From Malikia sp. (GTDB lineage Bacteria > Pseudomonadota > Gammaproteobacteria > Burkholderiales > Burkholderiaceae_C), in NCBI RefSeq assembly GCF_028687635.1, contig NZ_JAQTZS010000009.1:1-64000 (forward strand): 64,000 nucleotides of DNA, given 5' to 3'. How positions within the stretch are numbered: position 1 is the first letter of the stretch; every line of letters begins with the position of its first letter. Positions 19,404 through 29,392 of this stretch are shown here, one piece after another. The translations under genes and the position numbers were made by a program. The notes beneath the pieces are model-generated. The model was given only the letters and a program-made list of their open reading frames with translations. It was not told the DNA's origin and ran no database searches.

Positions 19404-21806
19404 ATGAACGCAACCCCTGCCGCCCGCCCAGACCGTCCACCGCCGCCAGGGTCGAACACCGGCGCACCGCAAGACAGGCCCTCTGCCAGTGCCCGCGGCC
19501 AGCCGCTGCCGCACGAGAGCGCACGCGCCCATGTCACGGGCGAAGCCGCCTATGTCGACGATCTGCCCGAGCTGGCCGGCACCCTGCACGCCGCTCCCAT
19601 CCTGTCGCCGCTGGCGCATGGGCGCCTGCTGGGTCTCGACGCGGCGGCGGCGCTGGCGCTGCCCGGCATGGTCGGACTGGTGCTGGTGGCCGACATCCCG
19701 GGCGACGCCATGCTGGCGGCGCAGGTGCGCGACGAGCCGGTGTTGGCGCTGGACGAGCTGCATTACGCCGGCCAGGTGATCGGACTGGCCGTGGCGACAG
19801 ACCGCGAAACAGCCCGCCGCGCGGCGCGACGGGTGCAGGTGCTGGCCGAGCCGCTGCCGGCGCTGCTGTCGGCGCGCGCCGCTCATGCCGCCGGCCAGTA
19901 CGTGACGCCACCCGTGCGGCTGGCGCGCGGCGACGCCCAGGCCGCACTGGCGCGCGCGCCGCACCGCCTGCGCGGCAGCTTCGAGACCGGCGCACAGGAA
20001 CATCTCTACCTGGAAGGCCAGGTCGCCTACGCCCTGCCGCAGGAACAGGGCCAGTGGCTGGTGCAGGCCAGCACCCAGCATCCCGGCGAGGTGCAGCACT
20101 GGATCGCGAGCGCGCTGGGCCTGGCCAGCCACGCTGTGCAGGTGGTCTGCCGGCGCATGGGCGGCGGCTTCGGCGGCAAGGAGACCCAGGCCGGCCAGAT
20201 CGCGGTCTGGGCCGCGCTGGCGGCACACAAGTTCGCCCGCCCGGTCAAGCTGCGGCTGGACCGCGATGACGACTTCCTGATCACCGGCAAGCGCCATGCC
20301 TTCACCTTCGACTGGGAGGCAGGCTTCGACGACAGCGGCCGGCTGCTCGCGCTCGATCTGACCCAGCTGGCCGACTGCGGCTTCTCGGCCGACCTGTCGG
20401 GACCGATCTGCGACCGCGCGGTCTTCCACAGCGACAACGCCTACTTCCTGGAAAATGTCGCGATCCACAGCTGGCGCTGCCGCACCCACCGCCAGAGCAG
20501 CACGGCCTTCCGTGGCTTCGGCGGGCCGCAGGGCGTACTCGCGATCGAGACCATCCTGGGCGAGGTCGCGCGCCATCTCAGGCTCGACCCGCTCGATGTG
20601 CGGCTGGCCAACCTCTACAGCTTGCAGGAGCGCAATGTCACGCCCTATGGCATGACGGTGGAGGACAACATCCTGGCGCCGCTGATCGGGCGGCTGACCG
20701 CCAGCGCGCGCTACCGCGAACGGCGTGCCGCGATCACGGCCTGGAACGCTGCCAGCCCCGTGATCAAGCGCGGGCTGGCGCTGACGCCGGTCAAGTTCGG
20801 CATCAGCTTCACCGCCACCCTGCTGAACCAGGCTGGCGCGCTGGTCCATGTCTACACCGACGGCAGCGTGCTGCTGAATCATGGCGGTACCGAGATGGGC
20901 CAGGGCCTGCACACCAAGGTCGCGCAGATCGTCGCCGACGAGCTCGGCGTGCCCTTCGAGTGGGTACGCGTCAGCGCCAGCGACACGGCCAGGGTACCCA
21001 ACGCCTCGGCCACCGCCGCGTCGACCGGCACCGATCTCAACGGCCGCGCCGCCCAGTACGCCGCGCGCCAGATCCGCGTCAACCTCGCGACCTTCATCGC
21101 CGGACTCGACAGCTGCGGCGCCGGCGCGGTGCGCTTTGCTGGCGGCCGAGTCGAAAGCCCGAAGGCGACACGCGCCTGGGCCGAGGTGGTGGCCCAGGCC
21201 TACGCCAACCGCATCCCGCTCTGGAGCGACGGCTTCTACCGCACACCAAAAATTCACTACGACAAGGACACGCTGACCGGCCGGCCCTTCCACTACTTCG
21301 CCTATGGCGCGGCCTGCACCGAGATCGCGCTCGACACCCTGACCGGCGAGCAGCGCCTGCTGGCGGTCGACATCCTGCACGACGTCGGACGCAGCCTGAA
21401 TCCGGCGCTCGATATCGGCCAGATCGAGGGCGGCTTCATCCAGGGCCTGGGCTGGCTGACCAGCGAGCAGCTGGTCTGGGACGATGCGGGCCGGTTGCTG
21501 ACGCACGGCCCCGGCAGCTACAAGATACCGACCGCCGGTGACCTGCCGGCGCATTTCAGGGTCGAGCTCTGGCCCGAGCCCAACCGCGAGGACAATGTCT
21601 TCGGCAGCAAGGCGGTCGGCGAGCCCCCCCTGCTGCTGGCGGCCAGCGTCTGGGAGGCGCTGCGCGATGCGGTAGCGCAGGCGCGTGGCGACGGGCTGCC
21701 GGTCCGGCTCGACGCGCCCGCCACGCCCGAGCGGCTGCTGCGGGCACTGGGCGGACTGGACGGAATCAGCCCCCGCGCGCCAGCTCGGCCGGCGTCACCC
21801 GAGTGA
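19404..21806 (+). CDS. xdhB: Xanthine dehydrogenase molybdopterin-binding subunit
   Basis: An 800-residue Mo-hydroxylase large subunit: HVTGEAAYVDDLPE at the N-terminus, CRRMGGGFGGKETQAG, the substrate-site TAFRGFGGPQGVLAIE, cofactor-binding NHGGTEMGQGLHTKVAQI, and the catalytic glutamate in GSKAVGEPPLLLAASV. The family usually needs the chaperone XdhC for sulfuration of the cofactor; no xdhC follows here, and the 3' end overlaps dinG by 41 bases. Length is normal. Confidence 0.94.
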   Translation: MNATPAARPDRPPPPGSNTGAPQDRPSASARGQPLPHESARAHVTGEAAYVDDLPELAGTLHAAPILSPLAHGRLLGLDAAAALALPGMVGLVLVADIPGDAMLAAQVRDEPVLALDELHYAGQVIGLAVATDRETARRAARRVQVLAEPLPALLSARAAHAAGQYVTPPVRLARGDAQAALARAPHRLRGSFETGAQEHLYLEGQVAYALPQEQGQWLVQASTQHPGEVQHWIASALGLASHAVQVVCRRMGGGFGGKETQAGQIAVWAALAAHKFARPVKLRLDRDDDFLITGKRHAFTFDWEAGFDDSGRLLALDLTQLADCGFSADLSGPICDRAVFHSDNAYFLENVAIHSWRCRTHRQSSTAFRGFGGPQGVLAIETILGEVARHLRLDPLDVRLANLYSLQERNVTPYGMTVEDNILAPLIGRLTASARYRERRAAITAWNAASPVIKRGLALTPVKFGISFTATLLNQAGALVHVYTDGSVLLNHGGTEMGQGLHTKVAQIVADELGVPFEWVRVSASDTARVPNASATAASTGTDLNGRAAQYAARQIRVNLATFIAGLDSCGAGAVRFAGGRVESPKATRAWAEVVAQAYANRIPLWSDGFYRTPKIHYDKDTLTGRPFHYFAYGAACTEIALDTLTGEQRLLAVDILHDVGRSLNPALDIGQIEGGFIQGLGWLTSEQLVWDDAGRLLTHGPGSYKIPTAGDLPAHFRVELWPEPNREDNVFGSKAVGEPPLLLAASVWEALRDAVAQARGDGLPVRLDAPATPERLLRALGGLDGISPRAPARPASPE

Positions 21807-24018
21807 ACGGCGGCAAGCCCTGCAGCAGACGCTGGCCGTAGCTGGTGCGCGTCAGCCGGCGGTCGTAGCAGGTCACATGGGCCTCGTCCTCCTCGGTGCG
21901 GATCGCGCGGCCCACCCACTGCGCGAGCCGGATCGCGGTCGCCGGCACCACCAGTTCGGTGAACGGGTCGCGCCCGACCTGGCGCAGCCACTCGGCGCGC
22001 GACTCGCCGACCGGATCGTCGGGCGGCGCGAACGGCAGCTTGGTGATGAACAGGTCCTCGCACAGCTGGCCCGGCAGGTCCAGCCCCTCGCCAAAGGACT
22101 GCATGCCGAAGATCACCGAGGGCTGGCCGGCGGCGACCCGCTCGCGGTGGCGGCTCAGCAGCTGCCAGCGCGGCAGCGCGGTCTGCGCCAGCACGATCTC
22201 GCGCAGCTCGTCGGGCAAGGATTCCTCGGCCAGCCTGAGCTGCGCGCGCGAGGTGAACAGCACCAGCGCGCCATGCTCGACCCGCTTGAGGTCGCGCAGC
22301 AGCGCCTGCACCATGGCCGCGTTGTAGGCGGTCACCTCCTTGGGGTCGGGCAGATCGTCGACCAGCACCAGCCGGCCCTGGCGCGCGAAGTCGAACGGAC
22401 TCTGGACTTCCAGCGCCAGCGTGCAAGGGTCACCGAACAGGCCGACCTCCTTGAGGAAGAAGTCGAAGCGGCCCAGGCTCGTCAGCGTGGCCGAGGTCAG
22501 CACCGCGCCACGCACCGCGTTCCACAACTGATGCCGTAGCGTCGCGCCCGGCAGCGTCGGGCTCGCATGCGCCTGCAGCACGAGGTAGTCGCCCTGGGTC
22601 ACCAGCGTGAACCACTTGGCCGACGGCGCAGTCCCTTCGTCGGGCTCCTGCAGCAGCAGCTGGGTCGTGCTGGCGACCGCCTCCAGCCTTGGGGCCAGCG
22701 TGCCGAGCTGGGCGTATTGCTGCGACAGGCGCCGGGCCTCGTCGGGCTGGGCCTTGATCTCGGCCTTCAACGCCTGGCTGACCGCGCGCAACGCATCGAG
22801 AAATTCCTGCGCCTGGAGCGAAAGCTGGGCCAGCGGCTCGATCAGCTCGGGGTGCAACTGGCCGCGCGGTACGCGGTAGCGCCCGCTCTGGCTGGCCTGC
22901 CCCGTGCCAGCCGGCGCGGCGCGCCGACCACCCCAGGCCGGCGTATCCTCGCCTCTCAGGGCGGAACCATGGTGGTGCATCACCAGGCGCGCCAGCTCCT
23001 GCATCAGCTGGCGCAACCGGGCCGCGATCTGCGGAATACCGGCCACCTCGGACACCGCGAGCTGGCCGCCGGTGCGCACGGCCTGGCTCGCGAGCTTGTC
23101 GATCCACTTGAGCCGGCTCAGGTCCATGCTGCTGGCGAACTGGTCGAGCGCGATCCCCGGCAGGTGGTGTGCCTCGTCGAGCACCAGCAGGCAGTTGTCG
23201 AGCTCGGGCAGCATGCGCGACCCGAGCGAGGACAGCAGCAGGTCGTGATTGACCACGATCACCTGCGCGCCGATCAGGCTCTTGCGCGCCGCGTAGTAGC
23301 TGCACTGGTCATAGGCCGGGCAATGGCGCGCGGTGCAGGAGCTGCCCTCGGCGGCCACCGCGGCCCACCAGGCGCCTTCGGGCGGCTGCTCCAGCTGGTC
23401 GCGGTCGCCGTCCCAGCGCCCGCGATCGAGCTGGCGCTGCAAGTCCTGATAGAAGGTCTGACGCTCGACCTGTTCCTGCGCTAGGCTCAGGCTGCGGCCC
23501 GCGCTGGTCGGACGCGCCTCCTCGGCGAACAGATCGTCCTCGGCATCCCAGGCCGCGTCGCCATCGCCCGCGTCGGCCCCCTGCGCCCAGCGGTCGAGCT
23601 TGAGCTTGCAGACATAGCGCCCGCGCCCCTTGGCCAGCGCAAAGCGAAAAGGTTGCGGCAGGCTGTTGGCCAGCGCCGGCAGGTCCTTGGCCACCAGCTG
23701 CTCCTGCAAGGCGACGGTGGCGGTGGAGATCATCACGCGCGTGTTGCGCGCCAGCGCCAGCGCGATCGCGGGCACGCTGTAGGCCAGCGACTTGCCGACC
23801 CCGGTGCCGGCCTGGATCACCGCGATCGAGCGCTGCGGCTCGAGCGCCTCGATCGGGCCGTCCTCGTCCTCGGGCGGCTTGCCGAGGTCCGCCTCGCTGA
23901 AGGTCTGCGCCACCTGCTCGGCCATCAGCCGCTGGCCGGCGCGCGCGCGCAGCCCGATGCCAGCCACCACCTCGTCGAACACCTGCAGCGCCGCTCGCGC
24001 CATTTCTACCTTGGACAT
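21766..24018 (-). CDS. dinG: ATP-dependent DNA helicase DinG-type
   Basis: A 750-residue superfamily-2 iron-sulfur helicase. Walker A is IQAGTGVGKSLAYSVPAI, the DEAH box is VLDEAHHLPGI, and the C-terminal motif is QWVGRAIRTEEDEAHV. Iron-sulfur cysteines are candidates in RYVCKL, SSCTARHCPAYDQC. It unwinds R-loops and D-loops with 5'-3' polarity. Convergent with xdhB. Confidence 0.92.
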   Translation of the reverse strand: MSKVEMARAALQVFDEVVAGIGLRARAGQRLMAEQVAQTFSEADLGKPPEDEDGPIEALEPQRSIAVIQAGTGVGKSLAYSVPAIALALARNTRVMISTATVALQEQLVAKDLPALANSLPQPFRFALAKGRGRYVCKLKLDRWAQGADAGDGDAAWDAEDDLFAEEARPTSAGRSLSLAQEQVERQTFYQDLQRQLDRGRWDGDRDQLEQPPEGAWWAAVAAEGSSCTARHCPAYDQCSYYAARKSLIGAQVIVVNHDLLLSSLGSRMLPELDNCLLVLDEAHHLPGIALDQFASSMDLSRLKWIDKLASQAVRTGGQLAVSEVAGIPQIAARLRQLMQELARLVMHHHGSALRGEDTPAWGGRRAAPAGTGQASQSGRYRVPRGQLHPELIEPLAQLSLQAQEFLDALRAVSQALKAEIKAQPDEARRLSQQYAQLGTLAPRLEAVASTTQLLLQEPDEGTAPSAKWFTLVTQGDYLVLQAHASPTLPGATLRHQLWNAVRGAVLTSATLTSLGRFDFFLKEVGLFGDPCTLALEVQSPFDFARQGRLVLVDDLPDPKEVTAYNAAMVQALLRDLKRVEHGALVLFTSRAQLRLAEESLPDELREIVLAQTALPRWQLLSRHRERVAAGQPSVIFGMQSFGEGLDLPGQLCEDLFITKLPFAPPDDPVGESRAEWLRQVGRDPFTELVVPATAIRLAQWVGRAIRTEEDEAHVTCYDRRLTRTSYGQRLLQGLPPFTRVTPAELARGG

Positions 24019-24099
24019 ATGGGGCGCAAGTGTGGCATGAAAACCGCCCGGACTGGCCTTACAATGAGCGACACGGCAACCGATGCGACCGTCGTGAAT

Positions 24100-24190
24100 G
24101 GAAACGTGGCCGAGTGGTTTAAGGCAGCAGTCTTGAAAACTGCCGAGGGCTTATACCCCTCCGTGAGTTCGAATCTCACCGTTTCCGCCA
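24100..24190 (+). tRNA. tRNA-Ser(UGA)
   Basis: A 91-base class II tRNA: acceptor GGAAACG pairs with CGTTTCC, the anticodon arm is GCAGTCTTGAAAACTGC with anticodon TGA, a long variable arm follows, the T arm is GAGTTCGAATCTC, and CCA is encoded. Confidence 0.97.
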
Positions 24191-24462
24191 AATATTCTTG
24201 AACGGCTGCTGGCGTGCGGCGTACACCCCGTCCCGACCCAGTCCGACAGCATGGTGACCGGGCTGGTCCTGGGAGGCTCGCTGCTGCTGGCGCTGGCCTT
24301 GCAGCTGGAGCGGCCACCACTGGGTGGCGGTGGCCTGCATCACGGCGATACAGGGCGTTTCGCTGCGCGCGATCGGAACCGGCAGGCCCAGCGCATCGCC
24401 GGCTGCGACACTGAAGCACTGGCAACGGCTGGCGCCCCCGCTTTGGCGGCACAATCCCGAGC
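24191..24462. other. Gap between tRNA-Ser and the VF530 gene, no supported gene
   Basis: About 270 GC-rich bases. Both strands have short open frames without recognisable motifs. It may be a gene remnant downstream of the tRNA, but I cannot show integration: I see no duplicated tRNA 3' end. Confidence 0.4.
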
Positions 24463-24735
24463 ATGACCTCCACACCCGAAACGGACGCCCCGCCGCCCGC
24501 CCCGCAACAGCGGCACAACCCGCTGCACGGCCTGACGCTCGAAGCCATCGTGACCGCGCTACAGGCGCATTACGGCTGGGACGGGCTCGGCGAGCAGATC
24601 CCGATCCGCTGCTTCAACGTCGATCCCAGCGTCAATTCCAGCCTCAGGTTCCTGCGCAAGACGCCCTGGGCGCGCGAGAAGGTCGAGAGCCTCTATCTCT
24701 TCATGCTGCGCGAGCAGCGCCGGGCGCAGCGATGA
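24463..24735 (+). CDS. VF530-family DNA-binding protein (DUF2132)
   Basis: A 90-residue protein. Its core, [40 protein letters not shown] and [20 protein letters not shown], is the DUF2132/VF530 domain, a small alpha-helical fold known from structural genomics and suspected to bind DNA. It overlaps the next gene by four bases. Confidence 0.88.
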   Translation: MTSTPETDAPPPAPQQRHNPLHGLTLEAIVTALQAHYGWDGLGEQIPIRCFNVDPSVNSSLRFLRKTPWAREKVESLYLFMLREQRRAQR

Positions 24736-25199
24736 ACAGCCAGTCCCCAGCCTCATGCCTCGCGCGCAAAGTCGAAGCGAGCCACAGCCACCCCCGCACC
24801 GAAGCCGCGCTGCAGCGCCTGCGCCAGGCCATGGCCACCGTCGAGGCCGAGATCGAGGCCCATGGCGGCAGCTACCCCTACAACCACGGCCGCATGACGC
24901 AGTCCGAGCTGTGCCGGCGCGCCGACGTCAAGAAGGCCACGCTGCAGAACCCGGTGCACAAGGACGCGACCCGGGTCGAGGTGATGAGCTGGTGCGATGC
25001 GATCAATGCGCGGCTGATCCAGGCGCGCGACATGGCACGGCTCGAAACCGGCCCCGTTGCATCGCTGGACGAAGCCAGCCGCGCCGCGCTGCGGCAGGAG
25101 CGCGATGAACTGCGCCGACAACTCGACGCGGCCCTGCGGCACAGCGCCGAACTCGCGCGGGAAAACGCTGCGCTGCGCCAACGACTGGCCACTGGCTGA
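24732..25199 (+). CDS. Uncharacterised helical protein with C-terminal coiled coil
   Basis: A 155-residue basic protein. Residues 20-95 ([20 protein letters not shown], then [20 protein letters not shown]) have a helix-turn-helix-like segment, [20 protein letters not shown]. Residues 110-150 ([20 protein letters not shown]...) form a coiled coil. I recall similar unnamed proteins on plasmids and mobile elements, which suggests a DNA-binding accessory role. It is coupled to the VF530 gene by an ATGA overlap. Confidence 0.7.
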   Translation: MNSQSPASCLARKVEASHSHPRTEAALQRLRQAMATVEAEIEAHGGSYPYNHGRMTQSELCRRADVKKATLQNPVHKDATRVEVMSWCDAINARLIQARDMARLETGPVASLDEASRAALRQERDELRRQLDAALRHSAELARENAALRQRLATG

Positions 25200-25288
25200 G
25201 CTGCAGCAGTCGCGCCGCGATCCGGGACAAGAGCTGGAACACAGACCTTTCCCGCGCGAACAGCCTATGAGCAGAGCCTGAACAAGGC

Positions 25289-25630
25289 TCAGGCTGCCGA
25301 CGCAGCCTCAGCGAGCCACTGCACGACAGCGGCAGCCTCGGTCGGACGCACCAGACGGGCGACTTCCTGCCCGTCGCGCAACAGGATCAGCGTGGGCCAG
25401 AGCTTGACCCGGAAGCTGCGGCCCAGCGGTCGCCCGGGGCCGTCCTCGACCAGCAGGCGGCGTATGGCGGGGGCAGCGGGAGCAGCCTGCAGCGCCTCCG
25501 CCACCGCCGGCGCGGCTGCCTGGCAATGGCCGCACCAGTTGGCACCAAACTGCAGCAGGGTCAAACCGGGCAGCGCGTCGACCTCGGCGCGCTCGGGTGC
25601 CTGGGGAGAGTAGGATGGGATGTCGTTCAA
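25289..25630 (-). CDS. Thioredoxin-family protein
   Basis: A 113-residue thioredoxin fold with active site GANWCGHCQAAAP and the cis-proline strand VKLWPTLILLRDGQEVARLV. The CGHC motif is more oxidising than the CGPC of thioredoxin. No signal peptide is seen. I place the start at a TTG (25628-25630) because GGAGG lies nine bases upstream; a TTG six codons earlier has no ribosome-binding site. Confidence 0.85.
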   Translation of the reverse strand: MNDIPSYSPQAPERAEVDALPGLTLLQFGANWCGHCQAAAPAVAEALQAAPAAPAIRRLLVEDGPGRPLGRSFRVKLWPTLILLRDGQEVARLVRPTEAAAVVQWLAEAASAA

Positions 25631-25710
25631 GGGAAAAAGCCTCCACAAGGGTTGGGCTCATTCTAGACCTTGCCCGCGCGGCAGGATCGGCAGCCCAATC
25701 AGCAGCCCCA

Positions 25711-25748
25711 AAGCAAAAAACCCCTGCAAGCATGACTTGCAAGGGTTT
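25711..25748 (-). terminator. Rho-independent terminator of the tRNA array
   Basis: On the minus strand AAACCCTTGCAAG, loop TCATG, CTTGCAGGGGTTT with one G-T pair, then a run of T. It lies seven bases after the last tRNA-Asp. Confidence 0.88.
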
Positions 25749-25754
25749 GCGATC

Positions 25755-25831
25755 TGGCGGAGTGGACGGGACTCGAACCCGCGACCCCCGGCGTGACAGG
25801 CCGGTATTCTAACCAACTGAACTACCACTCC
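25755..25831 (-). tRNA. tRNA-Asp(GUC), copy 1
   Basis: 77 bases including encoded CCA; begins GGAGTGGTAGTTCAG, anticodon loop CTGTCAC with GTC. It is the most distal tRNA gene of the array. Confidence 0.97.
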
Positions 25832-25886
25832 TGGCAGGCAGCTTTTGCGAACCAGCTTTTCAGCTGACTTGCCAAGCGCTACAACT

Positions 25887-25962
25887 TGGCGACCCTACGG
25901 GGATTCGAACCCCGGTACTCACCGTGAAAGGGTGATGTCCTAGGCCTCTAGACGATAGGGTC
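25887..25962 (-). tRNA. tRNA-Glu(UUC), copy 1
   Basis: 76 bases including CCA; begins GACCCTATCGTCTAG, anticodon loop CTTTCAC with TTC. With the Asp gene it forms one unit of a tandem duplication. Confidence 0.97.
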
Positions 25963-25980
25963 GTGTGAGGACTTGAAATC

Positions 25981-26057
25981 TGGCGGAGTGGACGGGACTC
26001 GAACCCGCGACCCCCGGCGTGACAGGCCGGTATTCTAACCAACTGAACTACCACTCC
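25981..26057 (-). tRNA. tRNA-Asp(GUC), copy 2
   Basis: Identical to copy 1. The spacer to its neighbouring Glu gene differs from that of copy 1 by a single base. Confidence 0.97.
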
Positions 26058-26112
26058 TGGCAGGCAGCTTTCGCGAACCAGCTTTTCAGCTGACTTGCCA
26101 AGCGCTACAACT

Positions 26113-26188
26113 TGGCGACCCTACGGGGATTCGAACCCCGGTACTCACCGTGAAAGGGTGATGTCCTAGGCCTCTAGACGATAGGGTC
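26113..26188 (-). tRNA. tRNA-Glu(UUC), copy 2
   Basis: Identical to copy 1; anticodon TTC, CCA encoded. Confidence 0.97.
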
Positions 26189-26216
26189 GTACGAGGACTT
26201 GAGTCGTGTAACCAGA

Positions 26217-26292
<76 letters not shown>

Positions 26293-26318
26293 ATGGTTGC
26301 CACGACAGCAAACAAATT

Positions 26319-26395
26319 TGGCGGAGTGGACGGGACTCGAACCCGCGACCCCCGGCGTGACAGGCCGGTATTCTAACCAACTGAACTACCACTCC
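26319..26395 (-). tRNA. tRNA-Asp(GUC), copy 3
   Basis: Same 77-base gene as the other two copies, but flanking spacers are different, so it belongs to an older duplication. Confidence 0.97.
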
Positions 26396-26451
26396 TGGTA
26401 GTGCAGCTTCGCCACCTGATCTTTCGATCAAGCAGCCAAGCGCTGCGAACT

Positions 26452-26527
26452 TGGCGACCCTACGGGGATTCGAACCCCGGTACTCACCGTGAAAGGGTGA
26501 TGTCCTAGGCCTCTAGACGATAGGGTC
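26452..26527 (-). tRNA. tRNA-Glu(UUC), copy 3
   Basis: Same 76-base gene as the other copies, anticodon TTC. Confidence 0.97.
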
Positions 26528-26561
26528 AAAACCTGGACTACTGACTTGTCGCAAACCTTGA

Positions 26562-26637
<76 letters not shown>

Positions 26638-26780
26638 TCTGGTTTGCAACGTTGCAGATTGTACATCACTTTTTGCTTTATCGATTTCAGTCTTTAGAAC
26701 TTTTATCTTTATCGCGTTTCGCGTTGGTCATCTGCATCAGCAAGACTCGCATTGTATAGTGCTTTTCAGGCCTTTCGCAA
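26638..26780 (-). promoter_or_regulatory. Promoter region of the tRNA array
   Basis: Two -10-like hexamers on the minus strand: TATACA at 26753-26758 (with TTGCGA 16 bases upstream at 26775-26780, inside the gltX end) and TACAAT at 26658-26663, 20 bases before the first tRNA. The first has the better pair; the second lies at a better distance from the tRNA-Ala gene. Confidence 0.5.
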
Positions 26781-28172
26781 GCAGCTCGAAACTTTTTCGC
26801 GGCCCTGCAAGAACAGCACCGCATCGACCGAAGGCGTCTGCGGCGTGCCCATCACCAGCACGCGCACCGGCATGGCCAGCGCGGGCATCTTGAGGCCGAA
26901 CTCGGCCAGCGTCGCCTTCATGGCGGCGGCAATGGCTTCCTTGCTCCACTCGCCCTCGGTCAGCCTGGCGGCGAAGGCCGCGATGGCGGGCTTGACGGCA
27001 TCGGTCAGGTGCTTGGCCAGGTCCTCGGGCTGCGGCGCGACCTCGGCGTAGAAGGCGGCGGCCCAGTCGGCCAGCACCACCGTGGTGTCGCAGCGGTCCT
27101 TGAACAGGGCGCAGATCGGCTCCAGGCGGGCGTCGGCCGTGATGCCGCGCCTGGCCAGCTGCTCGGCCACCAGCGGCACCAGCTGCGCGTCGGGCGTGGT
27201 CTTCATGTGCTGGCCGTTGACCCAGCGCAGCTTGGCCTCGTCGAACTGCGCGGCGCTGCGGCCCAGGTGGTCGAGGTCGAACCATTCGAGGAACTGGGCG
27301 CGGCTGAAGATCTCGTCGTCGCCATGGCTCCAGCCCAGGCGCGCCAGGTAGTTGATCATGGCCTCGGGCAGGTAGCCCTCGTCACGGTACTGCGTCACCG
27401 GCTTGGCGCCGTTGCGCTTGCTCATCTTCTCGCCCTGCTCGTTGAGCACGGTCGGCAGGTGGGCGTAGACCGGCACCTCGCGGCCCAGGGCGCGGAAGAT
27501 GTTGATCTGGCGCGGCGTGTTGTTGATGTGGTCGTCGCCCCGGATCACATGGGTGATGCCCATGTCGAGGTCATCGACCACCACGCAGAAGTTGTAGGTC
27601 GGCACGCCAACCGCCTCGCCGGGCGCGGCCGGACGCGCGATCACCAGGTCGTCGAGCTCGGCGTTGGCGATCTCGATGCGGCCCTTGACCTTGTCGTCCC
27701 AGGCCACGACGCCTTCCTTGGGGTTTCTGAAGCGCAGCACCGGCGGCACGCCCTCGGGAACAGCCGGCAGCACCTTGCCGGGCTCCGGGCGCCAGGTGCC
27801 GTCGTAGCGCGGCTTTTCCTTGTTGGCCATCTGGCGCTCGCGCAGCGCGTCGAGCTCGGCCATGCTCATGTAGCAGGGGTAGACATGGCCGGCATCGATC
27901 AGCTGGCGCAGCACCTCCTTGTAGCGGTCCATGCGCTGCATCTGGTAGAACGGACCCTCGTCATGGTCGAGGCCGAGCCACTTCATGCCTTCGATGATGA
28001 CGTCGACGGCGGCCTGGGTCGAGCGCTCCTGGTCGGTGTCCTCAATGCGCAGGATGAAGTCGCCACCCTTGGCGCGCGCGAACGCCCACGGATAGAGGGC
28101 GGAGCGGATGTTGCCGAGGTGGATGAAGCCAGTCGGCGACGGGGCGAAGCGGGTGCGGACGCGTTGGGTCAT
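26766..28172 (-). CDS. gltX: Glutamyl-tRNA synthetase
   Basis: A 468-residue class I synthetase: HIGH-type motif [20 protein letters not shown] at the N-terminus and [10 protein letters not shown] as KMSKS motif near residue 245. The anticodon-binding helical domain fills the C-terminal third. It charges the tRNA-Glu encoded three times just downstream on the same strand. Its ATG overlaps the metZ stop by four bases. Confidence 0.96.
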   Translation of the reverse strand: MTQRVRTRFAPSPTGFIHLGNIRSALYPWAFARAKGGDFILRIEDTDQERSTQAAVDVIIEGMKWLGLDHDEGPFYQMQRMDRYKEVLRQLIDAGHVYPCYMSMAELDALRERQMANKEKPRYDGTWRPEPGKVLPAVPEGVPPVLRFRNPKEGVVAWDDKVKGRIEIANAELDDLVIARPAAPGEAVGVPTYNFCVVVDDLDMGITHVIRGDDHINNTPRQINIFRALGREVPVYAHLPTVLNEQGEKMSKRNGAKPVTQYRDEGYLPEAMINYLARLGWSHGDDEIFSRAQFLEWFDLDHLGRSAAQFDEAKLRWVNGQHMKTTPDAQLVPLVAEQLARRGITADARLEPICALFKDRCDTTVVLADWAAAFYAEVAPQPEDLAKHLTDAVKPAIAAFAARLTEGEWSKEAIAAAMKATLAEFGLKMPALAMPVRVLVMGTPQTPSVDAVLFLQGREKVSSCLRKA

Positions 28173-29389
28173 ATCGAGTCGAGGGTGTTGAGGCCGCGTG
28201 CGAGGTCATCCCGCACGTCCTTGGGGTGTTCGAGGCCGACGGCGACGCGAATCAGGCCCTGGCCGATACCGGCAGCCTGGCGCTGCGCCTCGGACAACTT
28301 GCCGTGCGAGGTGCTGGCCGGGTGCGCGCACAGGGTCTTGGTGTCGCCCAGGTTGGTGCACAGCGACAGCACCCGCATCGAGTCGAGCACGTGGAAGGCG
28401 CGCGCGCGCGCCTGCTCGGGGTTGCCGGCCTTGACATCGAAGGACAGCACCGCGCCGCCGCAGCCGTTCATCTGCTTCATCGCCAGGGCGTGCTGCGGAT
28501 GGCTGGCCAGGCCGGGGTAGTAGACGCGGGCCACGGCCGGGTGCGCCTCCAGCCATTGCGCCAGCTCCAGCGTGAGGGCGCTTTGCGCCTTCATGCGCAG
28601 GTCCAGCGTCTCCAGGCCCTTGAGCACGATCCAGGCGTTGAAGGGCGACAGCACCATGCCCGAGTTCTTCTGCACCGGCAGGAACTGGGTCGCCACCATC
28701 CGCTCGCTGGCGCACAGGGCACCGGCGAGCACGCGGCCCTGACCGTCGAGGTACTTGGTGCCCGAGTGCATCACGATGTCGGCGCCGAACTCGATCGGGC
28801 GCTGCAGCGCCGGCGAGGCGAAGCAGTTGTCGACTGCCAGCAGCGCGCCGGCGTTGTGCGCCAGCTCGGCCAGCGCGGCGATATCGCAGACCTCGGAGAG
28901 CGGATTGGTCGGCGTCTCGGCGAACAGCAGCCGGGTGACGCCGGGCCGGATCGCCGCCTTCCAGGCCGCCAGGTCGGTCTGCGGCACGATGGAGGTCTCG
29001 ACGCCAAAGCGACCGAACTCCGAACTGATCAGCTTGAGCGACGAGCCGAACATCGACTGCGAGATGATCACATGGTCGCCCGCCTTGAGCAGGCTGAAGC
29101 ACATCAGCATGATGGCCGACATGCCCGAGGCGGTGGCCAGGCAGGCCTGCGCGCCCTCCAGCGCGGCCAGGCGCTGCTCGAAGCTGGTGACCGTGGGGTT
29201 GCTGGAGCGGCCGTAGGTGTAGCCCTCCTCCTCGCCGGCGAAGCGGCGCGCCGAGATCTCGGCGCCGGGCTGGACATAGCCGCTGGTCAGGTAGAGCGCC
29301 TCGGAGTTCTCGCCGTACTGGCTGCGCTCGACCGCCAGGCGCACCGCGAGCGTCTCGCGCTGCAGTCCGTCCCATTTCGTGTCAGCCAT
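28169..29389 (-). CDS. metZ: O-succinylhomoserine sulfhydrylase
   Basis: A 406-residue PLP enzyme of the Cys/Met metabolism family. PLP lysine lies in [16 protein letters not shown]; the phosphate-binding segment is [13 protein letters not shown] and [10 protein letters not shown]. MetZ makes homocysteine directly from O-succinylhomoserine and sulfide. The position directly after purF, as in many beta- and gamma-proteobacteria, supports MetZ over cystathionine gamma-synthase. Confidence 0.92.
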   Translation of the reverse strand: MADTKWDGLQRETLAVRLAVERSQYGENSEALYLTSGYVQPGAEISARRFAGEEEGYTYGRSSNPTVTSFEQRLAALEGAQACLATASGMSAIMLMCFSLLKAGDHVIISQSMFGSSLKLISSEFGRFGVETSIVPQTDLAAWKAAIRPGVTRLLFAETPTNPLSEVCDIAALAELAHNAGALLAVDNCFASPALQRPIEFGADIVMHSGTKYLDGQGRVLAGALCASERMVATQFLPVQKNSGMVLSPFNAWIVLKGLETLDLRMKAQSALTLELAQWLEAHPAVARVYYPGLASHPQHALAMKQMNGCGGAVLSFDVKAGNPEQARARAFHVLDSMRVLSLCTNLGDTKTLCAHPASTSHGKLSEAQRQAAGIGQGLIRVAVGLEHPKDVRDDLARGLNTLDSI

Positions 29390-29392
29390 GGC

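Larger units (their letters stand above)
25755..26206 (-). repeat. Tandem duplication of a tRNA-Asp/tRNA-Glu unit
   Basis: 25755-25962 and 25981-26188 are the same Asp-spacer-Glu unit, with the 55-base spacer differing at one position (TTTTGCG against TTTCGCG). The units are a recent duplication of about 226 bases, possibly maintained by gene conversion. Confidence 0.9.

Noticed and set aside
19047-21554. 835-codon open frame antisense to xdhB
   Set aside because: Shadow of the XdhB coding sequence; no start context, no domain.
24100-24463. Integrated element at tRNA-Ser
   Set aside because: No integrase and no duplicate of the tRNA 3' end in the following sequence.
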